Shown: positions 43,499 to 52,604, numbered from the stretch's first letter. The stretch is DNA of 64,000 nt from Hyphomonadaceae bacterium UBA1849 (GCA_002338565.1 DDIN01000008.1:554167-618166); one strand, 5' to 3'. The notes: generated by a model not told the origin, from the letters alone. Translations and numbers: made by a program.

Positions 43499-44314
43499 AT
43501 GTCCAGACAAAGCCCACTCATCACCGTCATGGTGAAAGCCGCCCGTGCAGCAGGCCGCGGCCTCGCCCGCGATTTTGGCGAAGTAGAAAACCTTCAGGTC
43601 TCCAGAAAAGGTCCGGGCGATTTCGTCACCAATGCGGATCACCGCGCTGAAGAGGTCATTTACAACGAATTGTCACGCGCACGTCCGGGCTATGGCTTTG
43701 TGATGGAAGAGCGCGGCGTTGTTGAAGGCACTGACAAAACCAACCGCTTCATCGTCGACCCGCTCGACGGCACACTGAACTTCATGCACGGCATTCCGCA
43801 TTTTGCAGTCTCCATTGCTCTGGAGCGCGAAGGCGAGCTTTACGCCGGTATCGTATACAACGTGATCAGCGGCGACATTTACTGGGCCGAGCGCGGTCAC
43901 GGTGCATGGCTTGAAAACTGGCGCCTGAAAGTGGCGACCCGTATCAAACTCGCAAACGCTGTTGTCGCAACCGGCACACCATTTGTCGGTCACTCCCCTG
44001 AACGCCACCAGCTGTTCTGGGCTGAGCTTTCCCACCTTACGCAGGAAACCTCTGGCATTCGCCGTTTCGGTTCCGCGGCGCTCGACCTTGCTTACGTGGC
44101 CGCTGGCCGCTTTGACGGCTTCTGGGAACGTAACCTCAATTCATGGGATATCGCGGCCGGTATCGTACTCGTGCGCGAAGCAGGCGGCGTCGTTCAGGAC
44201 ATTGATGGCGGAGAGCTTCTCAAGACCGGCAACATCCTTGCTGCGAATGCGAGCCTGTCCCCGAAAATCCTCTCACGTCTTAAAGCTGCGAAAAAGCGCA
44301 TCGAAGACGAGTAA
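43499..44314 (+). CDS. Inositol monophosphatase family protein (SuhB-like)
   Basis: A 271-residue Mg-dependent sugar-phosphate phosphatase of the IMPase family. Metal residues lie in GDFVTNADHRAEE, the Glu in VMEERG, and the DPLDGTLNF signature; the C-terminal Asp is in NSWDIAAGIVLVREAGG. SuhB-like proteins dephosphorylate inositol 1-phosphate and some bind RNA polymerase; which applies here is unknown. ATG 43499 gives the family N-terminus. The gene ends 18 bases from convergent opgH. Confidence 0.93.
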   Translation: MSRQSPLITVMVKAARAAGRGLARDFGEVENLQVSRKGPGDFVTNADHRAEEVIYNELSRARPGYGFVMEERGVVEGTDKTNRFIVDPLDGTLNFMHGIPHFAVSIALEREGELYAGIVYNVISGDIYWAERGHGAWLENWRLKVATRIKLANAVVATGTPFVGHSPERHQLFWAELSHLTQETSGIRRFGSAALDLAYVAAGRFDGFWERNLNSWDIAAGIVLVREAGGVVQDIDGGELLKTGNILAANASLSPKILSRLKAAKKRIEDE

Positions 44315-44332
44315 GGCACGCGCTGTCCTCTC

Positions 44333-46432
44333 CTATTCACCGGCAATTGCGACAGGCCCCGCAAAACGGGCCTGCGCACGCATAAGCGCGTCGGGATCAT
44401 TTAGCAGCGCCATACATTCTTTATCACTCAGCCCGCTCATCAGCGCCTGCAGATTATCTGCCCGCGCAATCTTGGCTTCAGCGACGGCGAGCGGTACATG
44501 CACCTCTCCTGCCCCAAGCGGCCAGACAAGGTCGACCATACAGGCATGTCGCCGGGCCAGATCAGGCGCAATCACAACATCGCTGGCATCATGCTTTGAA
44601 AGCGCCGCATAGCCTGCACGACGGCCCAACGCCTGCGAGAAGGCTGCCGGTGGATCGAAATCTTCACGCGTTGCCAGCAGGCGGGCCCACATGCCATCAG
44701 CCTTCAGCGTTTTGCCGCTCCAGTAGGAAAGCGGAATGGCGAAAATCATGCCGAGCGAGGCTGGCAGCAGCCATGCTGCGAAGACCGGCGAGATAGCAAG
44801 AGCCGCACCCGTCAGCACAACACCCAACAACGTTGTCAGCGCATGTCTCCGCGCAACGTCTGCAAAGCGATAACCGTCCGAGCCCCTTTGCTGCGGGACC
44901 CAACCTGAGTCCTGCCCGCGAAGAATGGCAATGACCGAAGCGGTCTGCGCTGCCATCAGCAGAGGCGCGACGAGCGCAGAGATAATCGTCTCGACGAGCG
45001 CACCCGGGATCACCATCCATGACCGCTTGCCACGCTCATTATGGATGACGCTGACAAGCACGCCGAACACTTTGGGTAGAAGCAGGATAGCGAGAGTTGC
45101 AAAGAACACGCTGAGAGCCAGCGCAGGGTCAATGACCGGCCAGCTTGGCGTCAGTGACGGATCGCCCGAAAAATACTCCGGCCTCAGAAAACGGTTCTGC
45201 AGCGACAATGCCATACCGACCAGAATGAGCGTCAGCCAGAGAGGCGACGCCAGATAGGACATGATACCGATCGCAAAATGCAGGCGGTTTGTGAACCTTA
45301 ACCCGCGCGCACGCGCCAGAACGGCTGTGTGCTGCAGATTGCCCTGACACCAGCGCCTGTCGCGGATGGACAGGTCGATCAGCGTTTGCGGACCTTCTTC
45401 ATACGACCCGCCGAGATCGGGCGCGATACAGACCTTCCAGCCCGCACGGCGCAGGAGCGCAGCCTCTACAAAATCATGGCTCAGAATATGCCCGCCAAAA
45501 GGCGCCCTCCCGGGCATGACCGGAAGACCCGCAGCATCGGCAAAGGCTTTCGTCCGGATAATCGCGTTATGGCCCCAATAATTGCCCTCATTCTGCGACC
45601 AGAACGAAATACCGCGCCCGAGCACTGGCCCGTAAACCGCGCCCGCAAATTGCTGGGCTCGCGCAAACAGGCTCTTCCCGCCTATCAGTTTCGGAATGGT
45701 CTGAATGAGGCCGACCTCAGGCTGCGCTTCCATCCGGCGGGCGAGCTCGATCAGCGTATCGGCACTCATATAACTGTCGGCATCAAAGATCAGCATGTGG
45801 TCATAGCGCCCGCCCCAGCGAGAGACGAAATCGTCAATATTGCCCGCCTTGCGCGCCAGATTGATAGTGCGTCGGCGATAAAAAACCCTGCAGCCTTCAG
45901 GCAACGCCGCGCGCAGCTTCTGAAAGCCTTCTTCCTCTTCCAGAGCGATATCAGGCTTCACCGTATCGCTGAGGATGAAGCACTCAAACCGGTCCGGCGC
46001 AGCCGAGGCGAGCGCGGCGGCCGTCGCCTCTACTGTAGCAAACACATCTGTGACGGACTCATTGTAAATAGGGAACAGGATCGCTGTTTGCGTCGTCAGC
46101 GGCGCATCAGACGCTACCGGTTTTGAGCGTGGCTTGAAAAGGCTGGTCAGAAACCCCGCGACAGAGCTTGCGAATGCAAACCCGATCCAGCCGATATTGA
46201 TCGAGAAGATGGCCAGCAACGCCCACTCAAGCTGGGTCAGGCCCGAAACGCTCAACACATCGAACATCAACCAGATGAGCCAGACCGTGATCGCTACGCC
46301 GCCGCCGATAACGGCCGCTTTGCGCCAAAGCCTGGAACGGGCACCTGATACCGGCGCGCAGGCATAACCTGTCAGCCCCTGCTCTGGCATATGCAGAGGG
46401 CATTCTGGCGGACGAATATCGGTCAGGCTCAT
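44333..46432 (-). CDS. opgH: Glucans biosynthesis glucosyltransferase OpgH
   Basis: A 699-residue inner-membrane processive glycosyltransferase that builds the beta-1,2 backbone of osmoregulated periplasmic glucans from UDP-glucose. There are eight hydrophobic segments. The cytoplasmic GT2 domain has IFPIYNESVTDVFATVE, IFDADSYMSADTL and the QxxRW-like RDRRWCQGNLQHT. The start ATG at 46432 overlaps the opgG stop (ATGA); the opgG-opgH order is conserved in proteobacteria. The C-terminal extension is shorter than in E. coli. Confidence 0.96.
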   Translation of the reverse strand: MSLTDIRPPECPLHMPEQGLTGYACAPVSGARSRLWRKAAVIGGGVAITVWLIWLMFDVLSVSGLTQLEWALLAIFSINIGWIGFAFASSVAGFLTSLFKPRSKPVASDAPLTTQTAILFPIYNESVTDVFATVEATAAALASAAPDRFECFILSDTVKPDIALEEEEGFQKLRAALPEGCRVFYRRRTINLARKAGNIDDFVSRWGGRYDHMLIFDADSYMSADTLIELARRMEAQPEVGLIQTIPKLIGGKSLFARAQQFAGAVYGPVLGRGISFWSQNEGNYWGHNAIIRTKAFADAAGLPVMPGRAPFGGHILSHDFVEAALLRRAGWKVCIAPDLGGSYEEGPQTLIDLSIRDRRWCQGNLQHTAVLARARGLRFTNRLHFAIGIMSYLASPLWLTLILVGMALSLQNRFLRPEYFSGDPSLTPSWPVIDPALALSVFFATLAILLLPKVFGVLVSVIHNERGKRSWMVIPGALVETIISALVAPLLMAAQTASVIAILRGQDSGWVPQQRGSDGYRFADVARRHALTTLLGVVLTGAALAISPVFAAWLLPASLGMIFAIPLSYWSGKTLKADGMWARLLATREDFDPPAAFSQALGRRAGYAALSKHDASDVVIAPDLARRHACMVDLVWPLGAGEVHVPLAVAEAKIARADNLQALMSGLSDKECMALLNDPDALMRAQARFAGPVAIAGE

Positions 46433-48135
46433 GACGGGCTCCATCGATAAAGCCACGTCTCCGATGCCGGATGCTCGACCTGTTGCAACAAAGCGCGCAG
46501 TTCAACGGCGCCACTTGCTGGCGGTTGAAGCTCAAAGCTCAGACGCATAATGCCGTTACGTTCATCCGGCGTCGCATTGACGTTGTGGATCGTGCCGGCA
46601 GAAGCAGAGACGACCGGCTCGAGGCTCTCCATCGCCTCAACGTCGTCCATATCGTAATCGACTATAAAGAGGCGTCGCGCGTCATTTCCTTCAACGGCAC
46701 CGGTGCGCGTCGAGCGCACACTTGCGAGCGGCGAGTGATAAGGCGGGTCCATGCCCCAGCTAAGCGTATAGCTGAATTCCATGCTCTCGCCGGGCAGGAG
46801 TGGCTCATCAAGCCGCCAGTAATTGATGACATTGTCATTGTATTCGTTCGGCGTCGGTATCTCGACCAGCACAAGCTCGCCAGCCACCCAGCCTGCGCCC
46901 GGCGTGACCCAGACACTTGGACGGTTTTCATAACGCGCCTCGATGTCCTGATAGTCATGGAAATCACGGGTGCGCTGTATCAGGCCAAAGCCTGACGGCA
47001 CTTCATCAGTAAAGCTGGAGATTTGCAGCGTCGCCGGGTTGTTCAACGGTCGCCAGATCCATTCGCCATTTCTCAGATAGGCCAGCAAACCTTCAGAATC
47101 ATGCACGCGCGGACGAAAATCCGTGGTCACGGTTTCAGGGTCCTGCGGTCCGAATTCGAACATGGAGGTCAGCGGCGCAATACCGATCTGACGCGTTTCC
47201 TCGCGCGCATAAATCACCGCATTGATATCCATGCGCGTCTGAACGCCGGGACGCACATGAAATTCATAGACGCCGGTCACGCTCGGGCCATCCATCAATG
47301 CGTAGAAGACAAACTCCTGATCTCCCGCCGCAGGCCGACGCATCCAAAACTCACGGAAGTCTGGAAATTCCTCGCCTTCGGCAGCCGCAGTGTTCACGGC
47401 GATGCCACGCGCCGATGCGCCGTAGAAATTGCCTGCGCCCAGCGCGCGAAAAAAGCTCGCCCCTTTCACGCTCAGCACCTCGTCATAACGGCCCGACTGG
47501 TTGATCGGCGCAAGCAGACGGAAACCAGCCAGACCAAGCTGTGCTTGCTGGTCTTCTGTCAGTTCAAGATCATGGAAATTAAAGTCGGCAGAATTATATA
47601 CATCCTCGGTCACCGAGCCTTCCGACACGACATTAACGTCAATGCCAGACCGGAAGAGCGAACCGCGCGTATCCAGCATCACACGAAACGCCTGCGTATC
47701 TTCTGTGAACCTTGCCGCGTCGCGGCGAAACTCGATCCGGCGATAGTCGTTATAATTGAGGTCTCGCACAAAGGCCGGGGCCTGTGGCGGCGCTTCATAG
47801 TCTTCAGCTGCCAAAGCGCGCGCTCGTGCACGCACCTCATTAAATATGTCGATATCTCCCCGTGCAGGCATGATCGTCGTCACCGCTGCCGGGTCATCAA
47901 CGCTTTGCGCGGGCTCGGATATGGATGACGGGCGCTCGTCTGGCGCAGGACGAATAAAGCTCGGTGAGGCGACTGGCGCCGGATTGTCATGAGCTTCGCG
48001 GGTTATCCGCAAGGTCTCGGTACGCGCTTCACCTGCGACCTGATCCTCTTCAGCTTCCGATCTGTCGGGCTGACCGCAGCCTGCAAGCATGCCGGCGACC
48101 GCAACGGCCGCTGCGTAGTTTCGAAATGTAGTCAT
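46429..48135 (-). CDS. opgG: Periplasmic glucan biosynthesis protein OpgG
   Basis: A 568-residue exported partner of OpgH that modifies or branches periplasmic glucans. The signal ends in a lipobox (GMLAGC), and about 90 disordered Pro/Ala/Glu-rich residues precede the OpgG domain. That domain shows FYGASARGIAVNTAAAEGEEFP, then ANEYNDNV-like sequence PTPNEYNDNVINYWR. Lipidation plus a linker is unusual against soluble E. coli MdoG. First gene of the opgGH operon; NrdR-like boxes lie 250-340 bases upstream but probably belong to the nrd side. Confidence 0.94.
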   Translation of the reverse strand: MTTFRNYAAAVAVAGMLAGCGQPDRSEAEEDQVAGEARTETLRITREAHDNPAPVASPSFIRPAPDERPSSISEPAQSVDDPAAVTTIMPARGDIDIFNEVRARARALAAEDYEAPPQAPAFVRDLNYNDYRRIEFRRDAARFTEDTQAFRVMLDTRGSLFRSGIDVNVVSEGSVTEDVYNSADFNFHDLELTEDQQAQLGLAGFRLLAPINQSGRYDEVLSVKGASFFRALGAGNFYGASARGIAVNTAAAEGEEFPDFREFWMRRPAAGDQEFVFYALMDGPSVTGVYEFHVRPGVQTRMDINAVIYAREETRQIGIAPLTSMFEFGPQDPETVTTDFRPRVHDSEGLLAYLRNGEWIWRPLNNPATLQISSFTDEVPSGFGLIQRTRDFHDYQDIEARYENRPSVWVTPGAGWVAGELVLVEIPTPNEYNDNVINYWRLDEPLLPGESMEFSYTLSWGMDPPYHSPLASVRSTRTGAVEGNDARRLFIVDYDMDDVEAMESLEPVVSASAGTIHNVNATPDERNGIMRLSFELQPPASGAVELRALLQQVEHPASETWLYRWSPS

Positions 48136-48381
48136 CGGACGATCCGCCTATTCAGCCCGCAGCTTTGCGCGGGCACCTCTTCAGACAATCAAGTGACGGC
48201 AATGCGCGGACTGTGCGCCGGTTCCAGGAGCAGACGCGAAAACCACACGATTGCCACAAACCCGCGCGTTCTGCGCCATACCTCGCCTTTGAAGACCGAC
48301 TCTTGGGCAGAATTGAGGAGGAAAGACGACGCATACCCGATATGCCCCGCCTTATTCGAAAACAGGTCGGGCCGGTTGGGC

Positions 48382-48397
48382 ACACCATATATTGTGC
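48382..48397. promoter_or_regulatory. NrdR-like box 1 of the nrdA upstream region
   Basis: ACACCATATATTGTGC closely fits the NrdR palindrome (ACACTATATATAGTGT type). It is one of four such boxes between opgG and nrdA and lies 505 bases before the nrdA ATG. Confidence 0.55.
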
Positions 48398-48456
48398 CCC
48401 AACTGACTGAGAGGCCAAATCAGGTGAATCGTCAGTCACCACAGATTTTGGCCCGG

Positions 48457-48472
48457 ACACTATATCTAGTGT
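48457..48472. promoter_or_regulatory. NrdR-like box 2 of the nrdA upstream region
   Basis: ACACTATATCTAGTGT is a near-perfect NrdR palindrome, the best in the window, 75 bases from box 1. No promoter or gene is evident immediately next to it. Confidence 0.65.
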
Positions 48473-48801
48473 CTGGGCGCCGAGGTGATTTGCCTATCCA
48501 GTCAATTGAGTCGTGTTGAAATTCGATATCTGGGTGAAAAATACACCCCCCGAACGATTAATTTTGAGGCGTGACTGACAGGTCAATACAAAGTTTTTCA
48601 GACTTCCCTGTGGATATTATCAGAAATCTGAATCAGGCCCCGCAAACCCCCATGATCACTGAAAATCTGAGTCACAAAACGGTCCGCAGACCGACTGTTT
48701 TTCCTGTGTGCAACTCTAGTTCTTAACAGGCGTTAACCTTTTTTGCACGGAAAAGCCAAAACGCGCGGCCTGCACCTGTTGACCAACGGTTAACCTTAGA
48801 A

Positions 48802-48848
48802 CCACTATATATTGGGTTGAGCGGGGTTACATGCGCCACATATGGCGC
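48802..48848 (+). promoter_or_regulatory. NrdR box pair upstream of nrdA
   Basis: CCACTATATATTGGGT (48802-48817) and the palindrome GCGCCACATATGGCGC (48833-48848) are 31 bases apart, the three-helical-turn spacing usual for NrdR pairs. They lie 55-101 bases before the nrdA ATG, where they could block transcription when dATP is high. Confidence 0.65.
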
Positions 48849-48902
48849 TATCCAGTCCAACTCACCATATACCATTAGGGTTTTAGTCAGCAGGGAATCC
48901 TC

Positions 48903-50774
48903 ATGTCGGGCACGATTACAGCGAAGTCAGAACAGTCTACATCAGCATCAGAGCTGCGCCGGGGTAAACCGCGCGCGAACTCGGATCTGCGCATTGTTGA
49001 AGGCATCACGATTGATCCTTCACGTGACGCGAATTTGACTGAATTTGGTAAGAAAACCCTCGAGGATCGTTACCTCCTGCCGGGCGAAAGCTTTCAGGGC
49101 ATGTTTGCGCGCGTTTCGACAGCTTACGCTGATGATGCTGACCACGCACAGCGCATTTATGACTATATCTCGAAGCTCTGGTTCATGCCTGCGACGCCAG
49201 TCCTTTCTAACGGTGGCGCGGACCGCGGTCTGCCAATCTCCTGCTTCCTGAACACTGTCGATGACTCTCTCGATGGCATTGTTGAGACATGGAATGAGAA
49301 TGTCTGGCTCGCATCCAATGGCGGCGGCATCGGCACATATTGGGGCAGCGTACGTTCTATCGGCGAGAAAGTCGGTCAGAACGGTCAGACCTCCGGCATT
49401 ATCCCATTCATCCGCGTGATGGACTCCCTGACATTGGCAATCAGCCAGGGCTCTCTGCGTCGCGGTTCTGCGGCGTGCTATCTGGACATCCACCACCCGG
49501 AAATTGAGGAATTCCTCGAAATCCGTAAGGCATCCGGCGACTTCAACCGTAAAGCGCTCAACCTGCACCACGGCCTGAACATCACCGACGCCTTCATGGA
49601 AGCTGTCCGTGACGATGGCGAGTTCGAGCTTCTCTCTCCGAAGTCCGGCGAGGCCATCAAGACTGTGAACGCACGTAAGCTCTGGCAGAAAATTCTCGAG
49701 CTGCGCATCCAGACGGGCGAGCCATACCTGCTCTTCACCGACACAGTGAACAACTCCATGCCTGCGCACCAGCGCAAGCTCGGCCTCTCTGTAAAGCAGT
49801 CCAACCTCTGCTCAGAAATCGTTCTGCCAACCGGTACAGACCATCTCGGCAATGAGCGTACAGCTGTTTGCTGCCTGTCCTCTCTGAACGCTGAGAAATT
49901 CCTCGAATGGAAGTCTGATCCTCAGTTCATCGAAGACATTTTCCGTTTCCTCGACAACGTTCTGGAAGACTTCATCCAGCGCGCTCCGAACGAAATGGCG
50001 CGCGCCGTCTATGCGGCACAGCGTGAGCGTTCTGTCGGCCTCGGCCTGATGGGCTTCCACTCCTTCCTGCAAACCATGCGTATTCCTCTGGAAAGCGCTG
50101 GCGCGAAGGTCTGGAACAACACAATGTTCAAACACATCCGCAAGGGTGCAGATGCAGCGTCTGTTAAGCTCGCTAAAGAACGCGGGGCATGCCCTGACGC
50201 AGCAGAGAACGGCGTCATGGCGCGCTTCTCTCACAAGCTGGCGATTGCGCCGACCGCGTCTATCTCCATCATTTGCGGCGGCACATCTGCAGGCATCGAG
50301 CCAATTCCGGCAAACGTCTACACACACAAGACGCTGTCAGGCTCCTTCACTGTGAAGAACGCAGCTCTGGAAGCGCTTCTGGAAGAAAAAGGCCAGAACA
50401 CACCAGACGTCTGGGCAAGCATGCTCGAGCATGAAGGTTCTGTTCAGCACCTTGAGTGCCTGACAGAGGACGAGAAAGCGATCTTCAAGACAGCTTTCGA
50501 ACTCGACCAGCGCTGGATCATCGAACTGGCGGCAGACCGTACACCATTCATCTGTCAGGCGCAGTCTCTGAACCTCTTCCTGCCGGGCGACATCAACAAG
50601 TGGGACCTCCACATGCTGCACTGGACGGCGTGGGAAAAAGGCCTGAAGTCGCTCTACTATTGCCGCTCCAAGTCTGTTCAGCGCGCAAGCTTTGCGGGTT
50701 CAGAAGGCAAGAAAGAAGGCGAGCTTCAGATTCAGGAGCCAACCGATTACGAAGAATGCCTCGCCTGCCAGTAA
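48903..50774 (+). CDS. nrdA: Ribonucleoside-diphosphate reductase, large subunit (class I)
   Basis: A 623-residue catalytic subunit that reduces NDPs to dNDPs. Active-site residues are Cys in LPISCFLN, the Asn-Cys-Glu set in QSNLCSEIVLPTG and the second redox Cys in TAVCCLSSLN. The C-terminal shuttle cysteines are ECLACQ. The N-terminus goes directly into the ten-stranded barrel region with no ATP-cone, so the dATP activity switch of E. coli NrdA is missing; substrate-specificity control may remain. nrdB lies 7.3 kb downstream on the same strand. A strong terminator follows. Confidence 0.97.
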   Translation: MSGTITAKSEQSTSASELRRGKPRANSDLRIVEGITIDPSRDANLTEFGKKTLEDRYLLPGESFQGMFARVSTAYADDADHAQRIYDYISKLWFMPATPVLSNGGADRGLPISCFLNTVDDSLDGIVETWNENVWLASNGGGIGTYWGSVRSIGEKVGQNGQTSGIIPFIRVMDSLTLAISQGSLRRGSAACYLDIHHPEIEEFLEIRKASGDFNRKALNLHHGLNITDAFMEAVRDDGEFELLSPKSGEAIKTVNARKLWQKILELRIQTGEPYLLFTDTVNNSMPAHQRKLGLSVKQSNLCSEIVLPTGTDHLGNERTAVCCLSSLNAEKFLEWKSDPQFIEDIFRFLDNVLEDFIQRAPNEMARAVYAAQRERSVGLGLMGFHSFLQTMRIPLESAGAKVWNNTMFKHIRKGADAASVKLAKERGACPDAAENGVMARFSHKLAIAPTASISIICGGTSAGIEPIPANVYTHKTLSGSFTVKNAALEALLEEKGQNTPDVWASMLEHEGSVQHLECLTEDEKAIFKTAFELDQRWIIELAADRTPFICQAQSLNLFLPGDINKWDLHMLHWTAWEKGLKSLYYCRSKSVQRASFAGSEGKKEGELQIQEPTDYEECLACQ

Positions 50775-50799
50775 GGCCGACGCATCAGAGTTTCAGGAA

Positions 50800-50825
50800 A
50801 AGCGGGCTACGGCCCGCTTTTTTTA
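50800..50825 (+). terminator. Terminator of nrdA
   Basis: AGCGGGC/GCCCGCT stem with loop TACG and a T7 run, 25 bases after the stop. Confidence 0.95.
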
Positions 50826-50850
50826 TGCGCGGTCTTTCATTCCGCCCGCA

Positions 50851-51054
50851 GGTTCCCGTGAAGACGGGAACCCATGCTTAATTCTGACCGCGTGCTGCAA
50901 TCGAACATCTAAGCCTGGATACCCGCCTGCGCGGGTATCTGCGGTGTTGCCCAATCTGCGCTCATCCCTACGCAGGCAGGGATCTGGTGCAACATGGCAG
51001 GTCCAGATTCCCGCCTTCGCGGGAATGAGCGAAACACTACGAGCAACGCGAAGG
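50851..51054. repeat. REP-like palindromic repeat cluster, copy A
   Basis: Three perfect palindromes occur in the gap between nrdA and the next gene: GGTTCCCGT-GAAG-ACGGGAACC (50851-50872), ATACCCGC-CTGC-GCGGGTAT (50919-50938) and ATTCCCGC-CTTC-GCGGGAAT (51007-51026). The 94 bases at 50961-51054 recur at 51896-51990. Such units are typical of dispersed REP/BIME-type repeats. Confidence 0.8.
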
Positions 51055-51166
51055 GCAGCCGGGGTGAGCTAATGGCGGACCACGAAGACGAGCAAACAGA
51101 AACATGCACCTGTATCGCCGCAAGGGATTCCCTGCCGCGCATAAGTTTTAGAGTGAAAGATTGAAG

Positions 51167-51832
51167 TCAAATAGCGAGTGAACAGATATCAGCCGCGCGG
51201 TCTGGCGGCGGCCACGGCTTCTGCAGTGTCAAGATATGACAGGATTCAGGGAATGCAGGTTCCACCGCCTCATCGAACACAAGGGGTGCTCGAACGTCAG
51301 GCTCAAGATACACCAGCGCGCAGACGATGACGCGGGCCAGATGGTTCGCCAGTGTTTCTGCGCGTTCAAAGTTTTCGAGTGTCGTCTGCAGCCGGTCGCA
51401 CAGCTCAGCCATTGAGTTGAGGTCACTGCCTTGAGCCAGTTCTATGTGAGCATTTGGCTCATGAGAGCTAACATGACAGCCCTGAGCGCGCTCTATTCGT
51501 ACCGAAGGTACGCGAGAGCAAACTAAATTGTCGGCTCCACCTTCGGCTTGAGCCGACCTACACGTTTGTCGTTCACCCATCGGCCTACGCATCGCACTCG
51601 CCGCGGAAGTGAAACCCGCCCGCTCCAGCTGCGTAGACGCCAGCATGCGCACATAGGCATGCACCATCGCGTCGGTTGAGATCACCATCTGCGCGAAGTC
51701 ACGCGGCGCGCGCGTTTCGCCGGACGCGTGAAGCCGCATGCACCAGGCATACAGCCGCGCAAGGTTCAGCCCGATCAGCTGACCAATGGTCAGCGAGGTA
51801 TAATCAGAGGCAGATGATGGCGCAGGGGTCAT
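51167..51832 (-). CDS. Hypothetical protein with in-frame palindromic insertion
   Basis: A 221-residue protein I do not recognise. The N-terminal (about 15-75, YTSLTIGQLIGLNLARLYAW) and C-terminal (about 143-221, LCDRLQTTLENFERAETLAN) halves are helical. Between them, residues about 76-140 are Arg/Ser/Gly-rich and encoded by palindromes: GTCGGCTC/GAGCCGAC (51530-51557) and CGTACC-GAA-GGTACG (51498-51512). The reading frame survives. This looks like a repeat element inserted into a gene without breaking it. Domain function unknown. Confidence 0.6.
   Translation of the reverse strand: MTPAPSSASDYTSLTIGQLIGLNLARLYAWCMRLHASGETRAPRDFAQMVISTDAMVHAYVRMLASTQLERAGFTSAASAMRRPMGERQTCRSAQAEGGADNLVCSRVPSVRIERAQGCHVSSHEPNAHIELAQGSDLNSMAELCDRLQTTLENFERAETLANHLARVIVCALVYLEPDVRAPLVFDEAVEPAFPESCHILTLQKPWPPPDRAADICSLAI
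51498..51557. repeat. Palindromic element within a coding region
   Basis: Two consecutive inverted repeats (6+6 with GAA loop, 8+8 with 12-base loop) sit within the ORF at 51167-51832 and keep its frame. The arrangement is like the palindromic elements described in Rickettsia genes. Confidence 0.6.
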
Positions 51833-51895
51833 GCGCCAAGTTTAGGGTGATGTGCGGTGCGGTGGGATTAGATTTCGGATTTTGCAGGGTTTTCA

Positions 51896-51990
51896 CTCAT
51901 CCCTGCGCGGGCAGGGATCTGGTAAAGTCTGAATGGTCCAGTTTCCCGCCTTCGCGGGAATGAGCGACACTGCAACGAGCAACGCGAAGG
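51896..51990. repeat. REP-like repeat, copy B
   Basis: Begins CTCATCCCTGCGCGGGCAGG, contains the TTCCCGC-CTTC-GCGGGAA palindrome (51953-51969) and ends in CGAGCAACGCGAAGG, all as in copy A at 50961-51054. The rest of the 335-base gap 51833-52167 has no credible gene. Confidence 0.8.
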
Positions 51991-52118
51991 CGAAGACCGG
52001 CAATCGGGCAAGAAAAACCAGGTCCCGTCTCTGCAGAGCACCGCTACGCGCTGCACCGCGCACGGGATGACAATAAATAGCCCAGGAATCCAGAGGCCGT
52101 GTGCGCCGATGGTTTCTA

Positions 52119-52171
52119 GTGCATTGCTACGCAGAATGCACCCTACCCAATGCTAAACATCGAATTGCTAG
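52119..52171. repeat. Direct repeat flanking the low-GC cassette (left copy)
   Basis: The first 30 bases match 52867-52896 with one mismatch; the next 23 match less well. GTGCATT...ACCCTAC-type inverted parts suggest a palindromic dispersed element. The pair brackets the two genes at 52168-52817. Confidence 0.75.
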
Positions 52172-52587
52172 GTGCCGGGTAAGGTGTTTACTGCATCGGT
52201 CGCGGTGTTCACTACTAAATCTTGGATGCAGACAAGTCCACGTGAAATATCTGCCGAAAAACTCTCTATTCCAAAAAATTTCGCTATGTCTCCCTTAGTC
52301 AGTTTGTGCCGAACAGATTTCCAATCACTTTCGAAAAAAACAACAACATGAGGACACAAACTATCTTCGTATTTTGAGTTCGTAATCACGAAAGGAAAAA
52401 AGGCATAGACTAGGAAAGTCTCATTTTCGCTTTTAACCTCAATCCAACAGTCCTCAGGATAATCATTCACGATTTCCCCGTTACTTCTCGATGAGAAAAG
52501 TGCCTCTGCGCACTGAATTGCCCTCTCTGGGCTCCAATTTGCCCCATTCTTATAGGCTTCAGATAAAGCTTGCGATAAAGACAACAA
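52168..52587 (-). CDS. Hypothetical protein, possible immunity protein
   Basis: A 139-residue acidic protein with no family I can name. It begins with a helical segment (LSQALSEAYKNGANWSPERA) and has an alternating beta core (DCWIEVKSENETFLVYAFFPF). TTG 52587 is used, with GGAG upstream (about 52600-52597). It starts 17 bases after the stop of the short ORF upstream. Both genes are visibly AT-richer than neighbours. Size, order and location fit an immunity gene behind a toxin tip, but no sequence proof exists. Confidence 0.5.
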   Translation of the reverse strand: MLSLSQALSEAYKNGANWSPERAIQCAEALFSSRSNGEIVNDYPEDCWIEVKSENETFLVYAFFPFVITNSKYEDSLCPHVVVFFESDWKSVRHKLTKGDIAKFFGIESFSADISRGLVCIQDLVVNTATDAVNTLPGT

Positions 52588-52604
52588 AAACCATTTCTCC
52601 CTGT

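Larger units (their letters stand above)
48136..48901. other. Long non-coding region between opgG and nrdA
   Basis: About 770 bases with short ORFs on both strands that I do not believe. It contains four NrdR-like boxes (48382, 48457, 48802, 48833), a DnaA-like box on the minus strand at 48609-48617 (TGTGGATAT) and TTAAC motifs near 48724-48740 that might be cell-cycle sites. It is the regulatory region for nrdA and probably for opgG. Confidence 0.5.

Noticed and set aside
48152..48460. Short ORFs in the opgG-nrdA gap (both strands)
   Set aside because: Arg/Ser/Cys-rich products with no ribosome site or recognisable domain; they overlap NrdR-like boxes.
48724..48740. CtrA-type TTAA-TTAAC site upstream of nrdA
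   Set aside because: The half-sites are separated by six bases rather than the usual seven, and such AT motifs are common. Not enough to call.
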